A DNA stretch of 64,000 bases. It comes from Mucilaginibacter tolerans (GTDB lineage: Bacteria > Bacteroidota > Bacteroidia > Sphingobacteriales > Sphingobacteriaceae). Made by a program: the position numbers and the translations under genes. The notes beneath the pieces are model-generated. The model saw only the letters and a list, made by a program, of their open reading frames with translations. It did not search any database and was not told the origin of the DNA. The stretch is from assembly GCF_030519375.1 (NCBI RefSeq), contig NZ_JAUMKB010000015.1, positions 1 through 64,000 of the forward strand, given 5' to 3'. Shown here one piece after another: positions 43,867-53,879 of this stretch. Every line of letters begins with the position of its first letter. Positions within the stretch are counted from its first letter, which is position 1.

Positions 43867-46800
43867 ATGCTGCCGGACCAATTATTGAGTATGCGTTTCA
43901 GGGTTATTATAACTATTCTATTCTTTTTTGCAATACATTCTTATTTGTATGCGCAGAAAAACATTTACCAGTTTTCACATCTTGATATTTCTAACGGCCT
44001 GTCTAATAACCGCGTAAGCTGCATTTTTAAAGATGCCAATGGTTTTATGTGGTTTGGGACTACATCAGGGCTCAATAGGTACGACGGTTATAAGTTCAAA
44101 GTGTTTAAGCATGGGCCCGGCGCCCCGAATTCTTTGATCGATAACAATATTTTTCGAATTGAGGAAGGCCCGGATAGGAGCATGTGGTTATATACCCATA
44201 GTGGTATAAGTGTGTATAATCCCAATACTGAATCGTTTGCCAACGACCTGTTGCGCGAGCTATCCCGATATAAGGTTCCTACCGACCAACTGACTTCAAT
44301 TAGAAAGGATAAAGGTGGCAACTTTTGGTTCCTGACTAACAACAACGGCGTATACCTTTACAATCCTCAAACTAAAACAACGCGTTCCTACAATACTCCG
44401 GCAAATTTTTCTACAATATTACACTCTAATAATGTGACGGACATTGTTGACGGGAGAAATGATAAATTGTGGTTTATATATAGCGATGGCGTGATCGATC
44501 AGCTGGATAGCCGCATGAATCGTGTTTTGTCAAGAGATTTCAGTTTAAATAAAATGTCCAATAATAAGTCTGAAATTTATTCAGCGATATTGGGTAATGA
44601 TGGTAACCTGTGGATATATGCAGCCGCCACATTTGAAGGGGTTTATTGTTATAATACGGAAACCAAAGCCATAGCACATTATGGTAAGGATAGCCCGCTG
44701 ATTAGTCTCAATACGAACGTCGTAAATAGCATAGTACAGGGCAACGATAATAATATTTGGATCGGAACGGACCACGGCGGCATCAACCTGGTTGATGTGC
44801 GAACCCATAAGGTAACCTATTTACTTAATAAGGAGGATGACGGGAAATCACTGAGCGGCGATTGCGTTGAACTATACAAGGATAATACTGGCATAATTTG
44901 GGCTGGAACTTACAAACAGGGTGTAAGCTATTTTCACAAAGGAATTATCCAGTTTCCGCTGGTTAAACATTACCTTTCAAACAACGCAAGCCTGCCCTAT
45001 GAAGACGTTGATTGCTTTGTAGAAGATGCGAATGGAAACTTATGGATAGGTACAAATGGCGGCGGACTTATTTTCTATGATAAAGCGTCAAAAAAATATA
45101 CTCGCTTTAAGCATGATCCGACGAATTCCAAAAGTTTATCAAATGATGTTATTGTCAGCCTGCGTATCGATCATGAAAACAGGTTATGGATAGGCACCTA
45201 TTTCGGTGGCTTGGAGCGCCTGAATGGTAATACTTTTATTCATTACAGGCATAACGATCAAATCCCGGGAAGCATTTCGGATGATCGTGTTTACAGCATT
45301 TTTGAAGATTCATCGCAAAAATTATGGGTGGGCACTTTTGCAGGCGCCATGAATATTTACGATCCTCAAACAGACAGTTTTATTCATCCGCATTATGCGA
45401 TGACATCTGAGTACACATCGGTAATTTATGAGGACCGGCAAAAAAATATCTGGATAGGCAGGGATAAAGGGATTGATATCATTGAAAAAAAATCAGCTGC
45501 TGTAAAGCATTATTACAACAACCCCAGAAATATAAATAGCCTGATCGATAACGATGTGAATAATATTGTGCAGGACAGCAGGGGCTTTTTCTGGATAGGG
45601 ACCAAAGGCGGTTTAAGTATCCTGAACACGGCAACTAACATCTTTACAAATGTTGATGAAGGAAAAGGGCTTCCAACCAATAATGTGCTGAATATACTGG
45701 AAGATAGAAGCGGAATCATGTGGATCAGTACGGCTAATGGATTGGTTAGCATTAAATTGAGTAGCCCAAATGATCCTAACAGCTACCAGATCCATAAATA
45801 TGATGAGTTTGACGGCTTGCAGGGCAAAGAGTATAATGCCAATGCTGCCTATAAAACCAGGAACGGCGAAATGATATTTGGAGGCGCCCACGGCTTCAAC
45901 TGGTTTAACCCGGAAAATATACATGCATTTTCATTAAAGCCGAAGTTGATATTTACGGACTTTCAACTGTTCAACAGGAGCGCCAAAGTGGGTGATACCA
46001 TTGAAGGGCGGGTAATTTTAACAAAATCAATTACTGAAACACAATCGTTGGAACTCAAACACAATGAAAATGTGTTTAGCGTGGAGTTTGCTGCCTGCGA
46101 TTATTTTAACCCCGCTAAAATCATTTATCAATACAAACTGGACGGTTTCGATAAGCAATGGCTGGTTGCTCCCAAAGGCTCACGCAAGGCAACTTATACG
46201 AATATGGATGCTGGCGACTATGTGCTAAGAGTAAAAGCGGGCAACCCCAACGATCCCGGTCACGAAAGTTATGCTACGCTGAATATTAAGATATTACCCC
46301 CTTTCTGGAAGACCACCTGGGCTTATGTATTATATGCGCTGGCATTTACCGGCCTTTTGCTGTATGTCCGCCATAGGGGTATCCTAAATATCCGCAGGGA
46401 GTTTGAAAAAAGGCAACATGAACTGGAAGCCGAAAGGAAACTGGCTAAGGAGCGTGAAGAGGCCCGTCGTATGCATGAGCTGGACCTGATGAAAATCAAG
46501 TTCTTTACCAATGTCAGCCACGAGTTCAGAACACCTTTATCATTGATCATATCACCAATTGATACGCTGATTAAAGGCAACGATAAACCCGAACATCAGC
46601 AACAGCTTTTAATGATCAAACGAAACGGCAGGCGCTTATTGAATCTGGTAAATCAGCTGCTCGATTTCAGAAAAATGGAGTTTAAAGAACTGAAACTAAA
46701 TTTGCAGAAAGGGGATATCGTTCACTTTATTAAAGAGGTGTGCTTCTCGTTTACCGATATGGCCGATCAAAACAATATTGGTTACATAGTTGACAGTGAG

Positions 46801-48057
46801 ATTGATTCGTTGACTACCAGCTTTGATAGAGATAAGATTGAACGAGTGTTATTTAATCTTTTATCGAATGCATTCAAATTCACTTCGACGGGCGGACATA
46901 TCAGTGTATTCCTGAGTTTATCTACCAGTGGAAGTGCCGGTACAGAGCAATTACTCGAAATAAAAGTGATGGACACGGGAATCGGTATACCTAAAGAAAA
47001 ACAGGAAAAGATATTCGAACGCTTTTTCCAGGACAATTTACCGCAAAGCCTGCTGAACCAGGGAAGTGGTATTGGCTTATCCATCAGCCGCGAATTTGTA
47101 AGAATGCACAACGGTGAAATTTATGTAGAAAGCGAACCCGGCGATGGTAGCTGCTTTACTATACGTATCCCTGTGTGTGCTGATTTTGAAAAGGTAAGTG
47201 CTGCACCAATAATTAAGTTTTCAGGCAATGGGTCAAAGTCAAATGAACACATTCTGGATTCCGGGAAAAAACCTGTTATCCTCCTGATCGAAGATAATGA
47301 TGACCTGAGGTTCTACCTGAAGGACAACCTGAAACAAAACTTTCACATCATTGAAGCCATCAATGGTAAGGATGGCTGGCAAAAAACGCTCGCTATGCAC
47401 CCCGATTTGGTAGTGAGTGATATAGCGATGCCCGAAATGAATGGACTGGATTTGTGCAGCAAAATACGACACGACGAACGTACTGCCCACACTCCCATAA
47501 TATTGCTGACCGCATTAAGTGAAGAAGCGGATCTTCTGGCCGGTACCGAATGTGGGGCTAATGATTATATCACAAAACCATTCAATTTCGAGATATTGTT
47601 GTCGAAAATAAATGGCCTGCTGCAGATGCAACAAACCCTGAAAAAAACCTATCAGAAGCAGGTAGAAATTCAAGTACAGGAAATGGACATTGTATCAGAA
47701 GATCAAAAGTTCCTGAAGAATACCCTCAACTGCATCGAGAAGAATATCACCAATCCAAATTTCTCGGTTGAGGAACTCAGTCGCCAGATGTCGCTTAGCC
47801 GTGTATCACTTTATAAACGGTTATTAACTCTCACCGGTAAAACCCCGGTTGAATGTATCCGTACCATACGTCTAAAACGAGCGGTGCAACTGTTGGAGAA
47901 AAGCAAGCTCAGCATTGCCAGCATTGCCTATGAAGTAGGTTTTAATAATCCGACCTATTTCTCAAAAGTTTTTAAAGAACAGTACGGTACCCTACCCTCT
48001 GAGTACCTGAATGAAATCCGAAGAAGAGAGCCTGTTCACGTAATTAACGAGTTTTAA
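43867..48057 (+). CDS. Hybrid two-component system (HTCS) regulator
   Basis: A 1396-residue single-protein sensor-regulator typical of glycan-utilisation loci. A signal/anchor sequence comes first (ATG 43891 is an alternative start giving a cleaner one). A periplasmic two-bladed propeller of repeated motifs such as LWIGTxxGG and FWIGTKGGL fills about 40-680. A Y_Y_Y domain lies at about 700-800, and a membrane helix near 820 (AYVLYALAFTGLLLYV). The kinase has phospho-acceptor His885 (NVSHEFRTPLS) and ATP-site motifs NLLSNAFKF, DTGIGIP and GSGIGLSI. A receiver (Asp1185, VVSDIAMPEMNG) and a C-terminal AraC domain (VSLYKRLLTLTGKTP, IAYEVGFNNPTYFSKVFK) follow. It probably senses a xyloglucan-type oligosaccharide (inference). 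Confidence 0.95.
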   Translation: MLPDQLLSMRFRVIITILFFFAIHSYLYAQKNIYQFSHLDISNGLSNNRVSCIFKDANGFMWFGTTSGLNRYDGYKFKVFKHGPGAPNSLIDNNIFRIEEGPDRSMWLYTHSGISVYNPNTESFANDLLRELSRYKVPTDQLTSIRKDKGGNFWFLTNNNGVYLYNPQTKTTRSYNTPANFSTILHSNNVTDIVDGRNDKLWFIYSDGVIDQLDSRMNRVLSRDFSLNKMSNNKSEIYSAILGNDGNLWIYAAATFEGVYCYNTETKAIAHYGKDSPLISLNTNVVNSIVQGNDNNIWIGTDHGGINLVDVRTHKVTYLLNKEDDGKSLSGDCVELYKDNTGIIWAGTYKQGVSYFHKGIIQFPLVKHYLSNNASLPYEDVDCFVEDANGNLWIGTNGGGLIFYDKASKKYTRFKHDPTNSKSLSNDVIVSLRIDHENRLWIGTYFGGLERLNGNTFIHYRHNDQIPGSISDDRVYSIFEDSSQKLWVGTFAGAMNIYDPQTDSFIHPHYAMTSEYTSVIYEDRQKNIWIGRDKGIDIIEKKSAAVKHYYNNPRNINSLIDNDVNNIVQDSRGFFWIGTKGGLSILNTATNIFTNVDEGKGLPTNNVLNILEDRSGIMWISTANGLVSIKLSSPNDPNSYQIHKYDEFDGLQGKEYNANAAYKTRNGEMIFGGAHGFNWFNPENIHAFSLKPKLIFTDFQLFNRSAKVGDTIEGRVILTKSITETQSLELKHNENVFSVEFAACDYFNPAKIIYQYKLDGFDKQWLVAPKGSRKATYTNMDAGDYVLRVKAGNPNDPGHESYATLNIKILPPFWKTTWAYVLYALAFTGLLLYVRHRGILNIRREFEKRQHELEAERKLAKEREEARRMHELDLMKIKFFTNVSHEFRTPLSLIISPIDTLIKGNDKPEHQQQLLMIKRNGRRLLNLVNQLLDFRKMEFKELKLNLQKGDIVHFIKEVCFSFTDMADQNNIGYIVDSEIDSLTTSFDRDKIERVLFNLLSNAFKFTSTGGHISVFLSLSTSGSAGTEQLLEIKVMDTGIGIPKEKQEKIFERFFQDNLPQSLLNQGSGIGLSISREFVRMHNGEIYVESEPGDGSCFTIRIPVCADFEKVSAAPIIKFSGNGSKSNEHILDSGKKPVILLIEDNDDLRFYLKDNLKQNFHIIEAINGKDGWQKTLAMHPDLVVSDIAMPEMNGLDLCSKIRHDERTAHTPIILLTALSEEADLLAGTECGANDYITKPFNFEILLSKINGLLQMQQTLKKTYQKQVEIQVQEMDIVSEDQKFLKNTLNCIEKNITNPNFSVEELSRQMSLSRVSLYKRLLTLTGKTPVECIRTIRLKRAVQLLEKSKLSIASIAYEVGFNNPTYFSKVFKEQYGTLPSEYLNEIRRREPVHVINEF

Positions 48058-48278
48058 TAAGTTTAAAATTTGTCTTCAAATATTTGATAACTTTTTAAAA
48101 GTTGTCGGATCTGACGCCGCCATTTCCCTTTTCTACAATTTAAAAATTTTGCACTCCCAGGTGTAAAGGGCTAATAACAGGCTTTTGTTGGGCTATTGTG
48201 TCCCCATTACTATACAATTCTTGCATTTTTTGGATTGTTTTTGCGTTATACTACTGATAATCAGAGACTTTATGGTGA

Positions 48279-48317
48279 TTAACATTTGTTGTATAATTGT
48301 TAACATTTGTGTTACAA
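48279..48317 (+). promoter_or_regulatory. Direct repeat TTAACATTTGT x2, 21 bp apart, candidate HTCS operator
   Basis: TTAACATTTGT occurs identically at 48279-48289 and 48300-48310. Similarity extends downstream, and the second copy leads into TTGTGTTACAA (48307-48317). The pair closely resembles the sites upstream of GH31 in spacing, half-site sequence and distance to the -7 box. Confidence 0.65.
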
Positions 48318-48335
48318 CCCGTTTTGATGTGCTCC

Positions 48336-48343
48336 TAATTTTA
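48336..48343 (+). promoter_or_regulatory. Candidate -7 box downstream of the HTCS operator
   Basis: TAATTTTA differs from TAnnTTTG only in the last base and lies 18 bp after the operator. Transcription from here would read through the SusC remnant before reaching the intact susC. Confidence 0.4.
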
Positions 48344-48436
48344 TTATGATGTGATGTAAATGCTCTTTTCTTTATCGGAGGAGAGGAACCATATCAGTTC
48401 AAAACCAATATTAACCTTTTAAGTATTACAACCTAT

Positions 48437-48735
48437 ATGATTGGAAAACTACAAATAAAAAATTTTGTGGTTGTGATCGGAGTAAGCTTATCATTCTTGT
48501 TGTTAAGTCTTTCCGGTTATGCGCAAAACGGCACGGTAACCAATACTGCTACAAATGGTGGAAGCGGATTACTGATGCCGGGCGTAGCTGTCAAAATAAC
48601 GAATAACAGCGAGGCGACTGCGAATGCAAGCGGAGATTATTCTATTAAAGCTGGTTCAGCCAGTAAACTGGTCTCACGGCTGTGGGCTATACCAATTCGG
48701 AACTGCGCTGGGAAAATCGTGCCGGGTTAATATAA
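48437..48735 (+). pseudogene. N-terminal SusC remnant, frameshifted and truncated
   Basis: The frame opens with a signal peptide (LLLSLSGYAQ) and a CarboxypepD_reg-like domain (LLMPGVAVKITNNSEATANA, SGDYSIKAGSASKLV), then turns to non-homologous SRLWAIP and stops at 48730. Adding one base near 48674 restores the SusC-like continuation KLVFTAVGYTNSEL, which then ends at a TAA at 48733-48735. Everything beyond, including plug and barrel, is absent. It is most simply a decayed susC copy lying between the operator and the intact susC. A short genuine protein is possible but less likely. Confidence 0.65.
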
Positions 48736-48992
48736 ACCTACTGAAGAGAAAATTCACTGACAGACTGTGAGGCCTCTTTCGATATCGAACGTGGTAATCT
48801 ATTGTAAATACAAATTGTTAAACAACTTCTTTATCGTAAACGATTGCGTTTAATGTCCCGGTAAGATGGGAGGAGCATCAGGCATGAACTCCATCCTATA
48901 AACATAATTATGTTCGGACCCGGGGCTCTTACAGCGAGCTATTGTTACCCTTAATATCCTTCAACCAATTAATTCATTAAATTTTTAGATTC
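48736..48992. other. Leader between SusC remnant and intact susC, with palindromes
   Basis: This 257-bp stretch holds TTGTAAATACAA (48802-48813), TTGTTAAACAA (48815-48825) and a perfect 14-bp palindrome AACATAATTATGTT (48901-48914). No reading frame with coding character was found. The palindromes may be binding sites for a second, proximal susC promoter. Confidence 0.4.
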
Positions 48993-51900
48993 ATGAAAAG
49001 AAAACTACTAACAAAATTCCTGATTTTTATCGGGATGACCTTATCAATTATAATGATAAGTCAACAGGGCTTTTCCCAAACGGGGAAAATCTCCGGCAAA
49101 GTGTCAGGCAAAGACGATGGACTCCCCATACCTGGCGTAACTGTTAAAGTAAAAGGCACGACTCAGATCACGAGCACGAATTCGGACGGATCATACTCCA
49201 TAAATGCTGCTCCGGGAAATACATTGATTTTCAATTTTGTTGGGTACGATCAAAAAGAGATTATCGTTACGGCATCAGGTACACTTGATGTCGCTCTGTC
49301 AAAAAGTATGAACAACCTTAACGAGGTTGTCGTAATTGGATATGGTACCGCCCGCAGAAAAGACCTGGTAAGCTCTGTTGACGTCGTAGCCGCAAAAGAT
49401 GCAGGCGCTAATACATCAACAAGTCCGGCACAACTATTAATAGGCAAAGCACCTGGTGTCCAGGTAGTGCAGGCAAACGGTGTACCGGGTTCCGGAGCGC
49501 AAATTATAGTACGTGGTACCGGTTCATTTACAAATATTAGCCCGCTTTACGTAGTTGACGGTATACAAGGAGACGCTAATCTTTTTAATATGATTAGCCC
49601 GCAGGATATTGAAAATATCACCATATTAAAAGATGCTGCTTCTACCGCAATATACGGTGTCGCCGCTGCTAACGGGGTTGTGATAATCACCACAAAAAAA
49701 GGCAAAACGGGCACCACGCAAGTATCATTTACGTCGCAGGCAGGTTTATCAACAGTACCTAAAAAGCTCGACCTGCTAAACGCTGCTGATTATGTACAAC
49801 TCCTTAAAGATATTGATGCGACGAACAATCAACCGGTACCGGCAAAACTGAACACCCCATATGTTTTGGTTGACAGAACCAACTGGCAAAACGAAATTTT
49901 TAAAACTGCTTTTTCAACGCAAAATGAGGTAAATGTAAGCGGTGGAAGTGACAAGGTTACCTATAATATGTCGGCTGGATATGTAACGCAGCAAGCCATG
50001 GTTAAGGACTATAATTTTAAGAGGTTTAATAACCGGTTTGTATTAGATGAAAAATTAGGCCGTTTCCATTTTGGGCAAACCTTAAATTTGAGGTATACTA
50101 AAACTGAGGGCTTTGTAACAAGTATAGGTAACGCGCTTCAATACGCGCCTTATCAGCCCATTTATGATTCTTCAATTCCGGGCGGCTACTCCATCCTTAC
50201 CAATGTCGATGATAATAGTAATGCCATCAATCCTTTACAGTCGTTAGGTGTACAAACACAAAGCAGCCATGATATGGTATTATATCCACAAGTATTTGGC
50301 GAACTAAGAATTATTGATGGCTTGACTTTTCGTTCTCAGGCGTCAGGGGTGTATGGCAGCACCGTAAGTGATTCTTACCAGATACCTTATGTAACCTCCA
50401 ATAAATTGGGTTTCAGCAGGCAGGCTGGCCGTACGTATAATGACTACTCCAATTACACGATTGAGAACTATTTATCCTATAATCATAGCTTCGGGAAGCA
50501 CAGTATTTCTTTAACAGCAGGTACAAGTTACATTGATCCGGGCAGCACTAAAAGTCTTAGTATATCGGGTACCGGTATGCTGACCGATGCCGTAAAAGAC
50601 ATAGGTGTAGCCCCGACAATTACCAGCACCGGCAATTCGTCAGGTTATTACAATCTTGCCGGCAGAGTAGTTTCTTATTACGGTCGTTTGATTTACTCTT
50701 ATGACGATAAGTATATCTTTTCGGCCAGTATGAGGCGTGATGGATCTTCTAACTTTGGCCCATTAAGCCGTTACGGAAATTTTCCAGGCGTTGGTTTTGC
50801 ATGGCGCTTTAGTCAGGAAGATTTTATAAAAACGGCGTTCCCATTTGTTAGCGATGGTAAACTGCGCGTCGGATGGGGCCGCACTGGCAACAACAATTTC
50901 GGTATTGATAAGACCAATGTATTTACCTTTGCCGGATCGCCTGTCGGAAACCTGGTGTATTCTTTAGGTCAGAACGAACAATTTGTTAACGGTACAACAG
51001 CTACTGCTATCGGGAATCCTTTCTTACATTGGGAAACAACCGATCAAACCGATGCCGGGATTGATTTGGGATTTCTCAACAACAGGGTAACTTTTACCGC
51101 CGACTATTATAACCGGAAAAGTAGTGGTTTATTAGTGTTTATACCTTTACCGCCAAGTTTAGGTATAGGGATCAATACGTCCAACATTAATGAGACTGTT
51201 AACGCGGCTAATGCACAAAACAAAGGTTTTGAATTCCAGTTAGGTTATCATTCTACAGTTAAAAATGGTTTTAGCTATAACATAAATATTAATGGTGCTT
51301 ATAACGTTAATAAAACAATAGCGTTAGGTACCCAGTCGCCAACCCCAATAGTTGGTGGGACTAGTGCGGTAGAAACATTGACCCAGCCGGGTAGCCCTAT
51401 CGGGGCTTTTTATGGTTACAAGGTTGATCATGTAGCCAGAGATCAGGCTGAAATTGATGCGTTAAATGCAATGGCACGGCAAAAAACCGGCAACGCGACA
51501 GCGGTTTACCAGACCGGATTACTCCCCGGCGACTTTATATTTAAGGATTTAAACGGTGATGGGACCGTTGACTCGAAAGACCAACAGGTGTTAGGGAGTT
51601 CTATTCCAAAGTTTATGTACGGGATTAACCTGGGCGCCAATTACCATAATTTCGACCTTAATGTCGTATTATCTGGTGTGCAGGGCGTGCAAATTGGAAA
51701 TGATCTGAGGGCCTCCACTTTGGATTTCGCTGGGACAGGGCATAATGCCTCAACCGACATATTAAACAGGTGGGAAAAACCGGGTGACAATGCCAAGCTG
51801 CCAAGGGCAGGGCAGAATGACAGCGGATCGGGGAATTTAAGGCCGTCAGATTTCTTTATAGACAACGGGGCCTATTTACGTGCCCGTAACATTACCTTAG

Positions 51901-52124
51901 GTTATACCTTTAGTAAAGCCACTTTGCAATCGTTTTCAGGTAGTGTTTTAAGCAAACTGCGTCTATATATTGCCGCGGAAAATTTATTTACCATAACCGG
52001 TTATAAAGGGTATGATCCTGAAGTGAGCACGAATGGGGGCGATTATATTTTTAACCGTGGTATTGACAATGCCCAGGTTCCGCAGCCGCGCACATTTTTA
52101 TTCGGGATACAAGCAGGATTTTAA
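48993..52124 (+). CDS. SusC/RagA-family TonB-linked outer-membrane transporter (locus 2)
   Basis: A 1043-residue transporter with a signal peptide (residues 1-29, QQGFSQ). A CarboxypepD_reg-like domain follows (about 30-110; KDDGLPIPGVTVKVKGT), then the SusC motif NEVVVIGYGTARRKD and a plug (IVRGTGSFTNISPLYVVDGI, ILKDAASTAIYGVAAANGVVIITTKKG). The barrel ends TFLFGIQAGF. A predicted Ca-type loop (FKDLNGDGTVDSKDQ) lies near residue 850, as in many family members. susD follows 22 bp later. The GH31/GH35 genes and the HTCS upstream suggest an imported galactoxyloglucan-type oligosaccharide (inference). Confidence 0.95.
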   Translation: MKRKLLTKFLIFIGMTLSIIMISQQGFSQTGKISGKVSGKDDGLPIPGVTVKVKGTTQITSTNSDGSYSINAAPGNTLIFNFVGYDQKEIIVTASGTLDVALSKSMNNLNEVVVIGYGTARRKDLVSSVDVVAAKDAGANTSTSPAQLLIGKAPGVQVVQANGVPGSGAQIIVRGTGSFTNISPLYVVDGIQGDANLFNMISPQDIENITILKDAASTAIYGVAAANGVVIITTKKGKTGTTQVSFTSQAGLSTVPKKLDLLNAADYVQLLKDIDATNNQPVPAKLNTPYVLVDRTNWQNEIFKTAFSTQNEVNVSGGSDKVTYNMSAGYVTQQAMVKDYNFKRFNNRFVLDEKLGRFHFGQTLNLRYTKTEGFVTSIGNALQYAPYQPIYDSSIPGGYSILTNVDDNSNAINPLQSLGVQTQSSHDMVLYPQVFGELRIIDGLTFRSQASGVYGSTVSDSYQIPYVTSNKLGFSRQAGRTYNDYSNYTIENYLSYNHSFGKHSISLTAGTSYIDPGSTKSLSISGTGMLTDAVKDIGVAPTITSTGNSSGYYNLAGRVVSYYGRLIYSYDDKYIFSASMRRDGSSNFGPLSRYGNFPGVGFAWRFSQEDFIKTAFPFVSDGKLRVGWGRTGNNNFGIDKTNVFTFAGSPVGNLVYSLGQNEQFVNGTTATAIGNPFLHWETTDQTDAGIDLGFLNNRVTFTADYYNRKSSGLLVFIPLPPSLGIGINTSNINETVNAANAQNKGFEFQLGYHSTVKNGFSYNININGAYNVNKTIALGTQSPTPIVGGTSAVETLTQPGSPIGAFYGYKVDHVARDQAEIDALNAMARQKTGNATAVYQTGLLPGDFIFKDLNGDGTVDSKDQQVLGSSIPKFMYGINLGANYHNFDLNVVLSGVQGVQIGNDLRASTLDFAGTGHNASTDILNRWEKPGDNAKLPRAGQNDSGSGNLRPSDFFIDNGAYLRARNITLGYTFSKATLQSFSGSVLSKLRLYIAAENLFTITGYKGYDPEVSTNGGDYIFNRGIDNAQVPQPRTFLFGIQAGF

Positions 52125-52146
52125 GTAACATTTTAAAGATATAATT

Positions 52147-53745
52147 ATGAAAAAATATATAACATTCCTTTTAACGGGAGGACTTTTGATCCTCTCAATA
52201 GGGTGCAAAAAAGATTTAAATTTGGTTAATAAAAGTGCTTACACCTATGACACTTATTTTACCAGTGACGCTGCCATAAACCAGGCTGTTATAGCCTCTT
52301 ACGCAGGTTTGCTCCACAGTGGTTTGTGGGCGCGGGAGTATTATTTTATTTTTGACTTTCTTGGCTATGATGCCAAAAATAATCAACCACTGCAAGGCGA
52401 TTTATTGCAAGTGGCACAATATAAGCTTACTCCCGACCAGAGTCAAGTGAATGAATTGTGGGCATCTTTATACCAAATAATATCACGTGCCAATGTGGTT
52501 ATTGACCGTGCACAGGCATGGAAGCCAGCTAATGCCACAGAGACAACTGACCAGACTCAATATATTGCAGAGGCCAAATTTCTCCGTGCTTATGCCTATT
52601 TTCAACTAGTTAATTGTTTCGGCCGGGTACCAATTCGTGCCAAGTTTATAGCGCAGCCAACACCTGCAGAGATTTACTTGCCGAGATCACCGGTTGCCGA
52701 CGTATGGGCATTAATTGAACAGGACTTGAAAGATGCTGAAGCAGGCCTTCCTGTTTCATACGCTTCTGCCAATTACGGCCGTGCTACACAAGGCGCTGCA
52801 GTGGCCCTTTTGGGTAAATCTTATTTATATGAAAAAAAATGGGCCCAGGCACAAACAGAACTTACTAAATTGACTCAAGCACCATTCAGTTATTCGCTGG
52901 CACCGGTTTATAACGATCTCTTTGACGATCCGAATCAGGATAATCCGGCAAATAATCCTGAAACCATTTTCCAGGTGATGAACCAGCAATGGACAGATTG
53001 GGGTATAGGCAACCAATACTACGTTTTTGGAGGTCAGGAAACCTGGGGCGGAAAAGCAACACACTCAGACCGTGCGCAGGAATATGGCTTTAATGATTGG
53101 AACAACGTATATGTAACTACAACCGCCGTTAAAGCCTTCACCTACCCTAACCCGCAAAACCCTTCGGTGAATTATGTAGATCCCCGCGCAGCCTTCACCT
53201 TTTATGGGGATGCCGCAAGTGGCGGGCAAACACAATATTGCCAGCAATGTTCTACTGGGCCTGTGGCTTATCCCTTTGCCACAAAAGGATACGAGTGGCT
53301 TAAATATGAATATTATAACAAGGTAACAAGTTATGGCGGTCCGCAAAGCGGTATAAACGGCCAGGTAATACGCTATGCCGATGTATTGCTGATGCTGGCA
53401 GAAAGCTACATACAGCAGGGCAACACTGGTGCACAACCTTTGGCTTTAATCAATCTGGTGCGCAGCAGGCCAAGTGTTAACGCTCCGCTTTACACTTCAT
53501 TAGGCAGTCAAACCAACGCTATGGATATATTGATGCGCGAGAGACAACTGGAGTTGACTGGTGAGCAAAGCCGCTATTTCGATCTTATTCGTTGGGGCAT
53601 TGCAAAACAGACAATAAATGCTGAAAGGCAAATTGAGGATGGTACTCAGCCTTTCCAGGATAAAAATGTGTTATTCCCGATACCTTTATCAGAGAAAAAT
53701 GCAAATGCTACAGTTGCTAAAGATGTTTCCGGCGATTGGAATTGA
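52147..53745 (+). CDS. SusD/RagB-family surface glycan-binding lipoprotein (locus 2)
   Basis: A 532-residue lipoprotein (lipobox SIGC, Cys19, followed by KKDLNL). The helical scaffold includes AEAKFLRAYAYFQLVNCFGRVP near residue 145. The C-terminal SusD signature is present (RYADVLLMLAESYIQQG, INLVRSRPS, RERQLELTGEQSRYFDLIRWG) and the end LFPIPLSE matches the family. It pairs with the SusC just upstream. A strong terminator after the stop ends the locus, so no further hydrolase belongs to this operon. Confidence 0.95.
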   Translation: MKKYITFLLTGGLLILSIGCKKDLNLVNKSAYTYDTYFTSDAAINQAVIASYAGLLHSGLWAREYYFIFDFLGYDAKNNQPLQGDLLQVAQYKLTPDQSQVNELWASLYQIISRANVVIDRAQAWKPANATETTDQTQYIAEAKFLRAYAYFQLVNCFGRVPIRAKFIAQPTPAEIYLPRSPVADVWALIEQDLKDAEAGLPVSYASANYGRATQGAAVALLGKSYLYEKKWAQAQTELTKLTQAPFSYSLAPVYNDLFDDPNQDNPANNPETIFQVMNQQWTDWGIGNQYYVFGGQETWGGKATHSDRAQEYGFNDWNNVYVTTTAVKAFTYPNPQNPSVNYVDPRAAFTFYGDAASGGQTQYCQQCSTGPVAYPFATKGYEWLKYEYYNKVTSYGGPQSGINGQVIRYADVLLMLAESYIQQGNTGAQPLALINLVRSRPSVNAPLYTSLGSQTNAMDILMRERQLELTGEQSRYFDLIRWGIAKQTINAERQIEDGTQPFQDKNVLFPIPLSEKNANATVAKDVSGDWN

Positions 53746-53762
53746 TTTTTAGTTTTATAAAC

Positions 53763-53806
53763 AATAAGAGTCTGCGCCGGCCAATGGTGCAGACTCTTAT
53801 TATTTA
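53763..53806 (+). terminator. Rho-independent terminator closing locus 2
   Basis: AATAAGAGTCTGC and GCAGACTCTTATT form a perfect 13-bp stem with a 13-base loop, followed by ATTTAATT. It begins 17 bp after the susD stop. Confidence 0.88.
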
Positions 53807-53879
53807 ATTAGCGTATGACCAAGGCAACAAACGATCGGTCAAAATGAAGGAATAATCTTGCACCATTTTCATGCTCACG

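Larger units (their letters stand above)
48058..48436. other. Intergenic region with locus-2 control sites
   Basis: This 379-bp, AT-rich gap follows the HTCS stop. It carries the two direct repeats and a -7-like box listed separately. No gene, tRNA or terminator was recognised in the first 200 bp. Confidence 0.5.
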
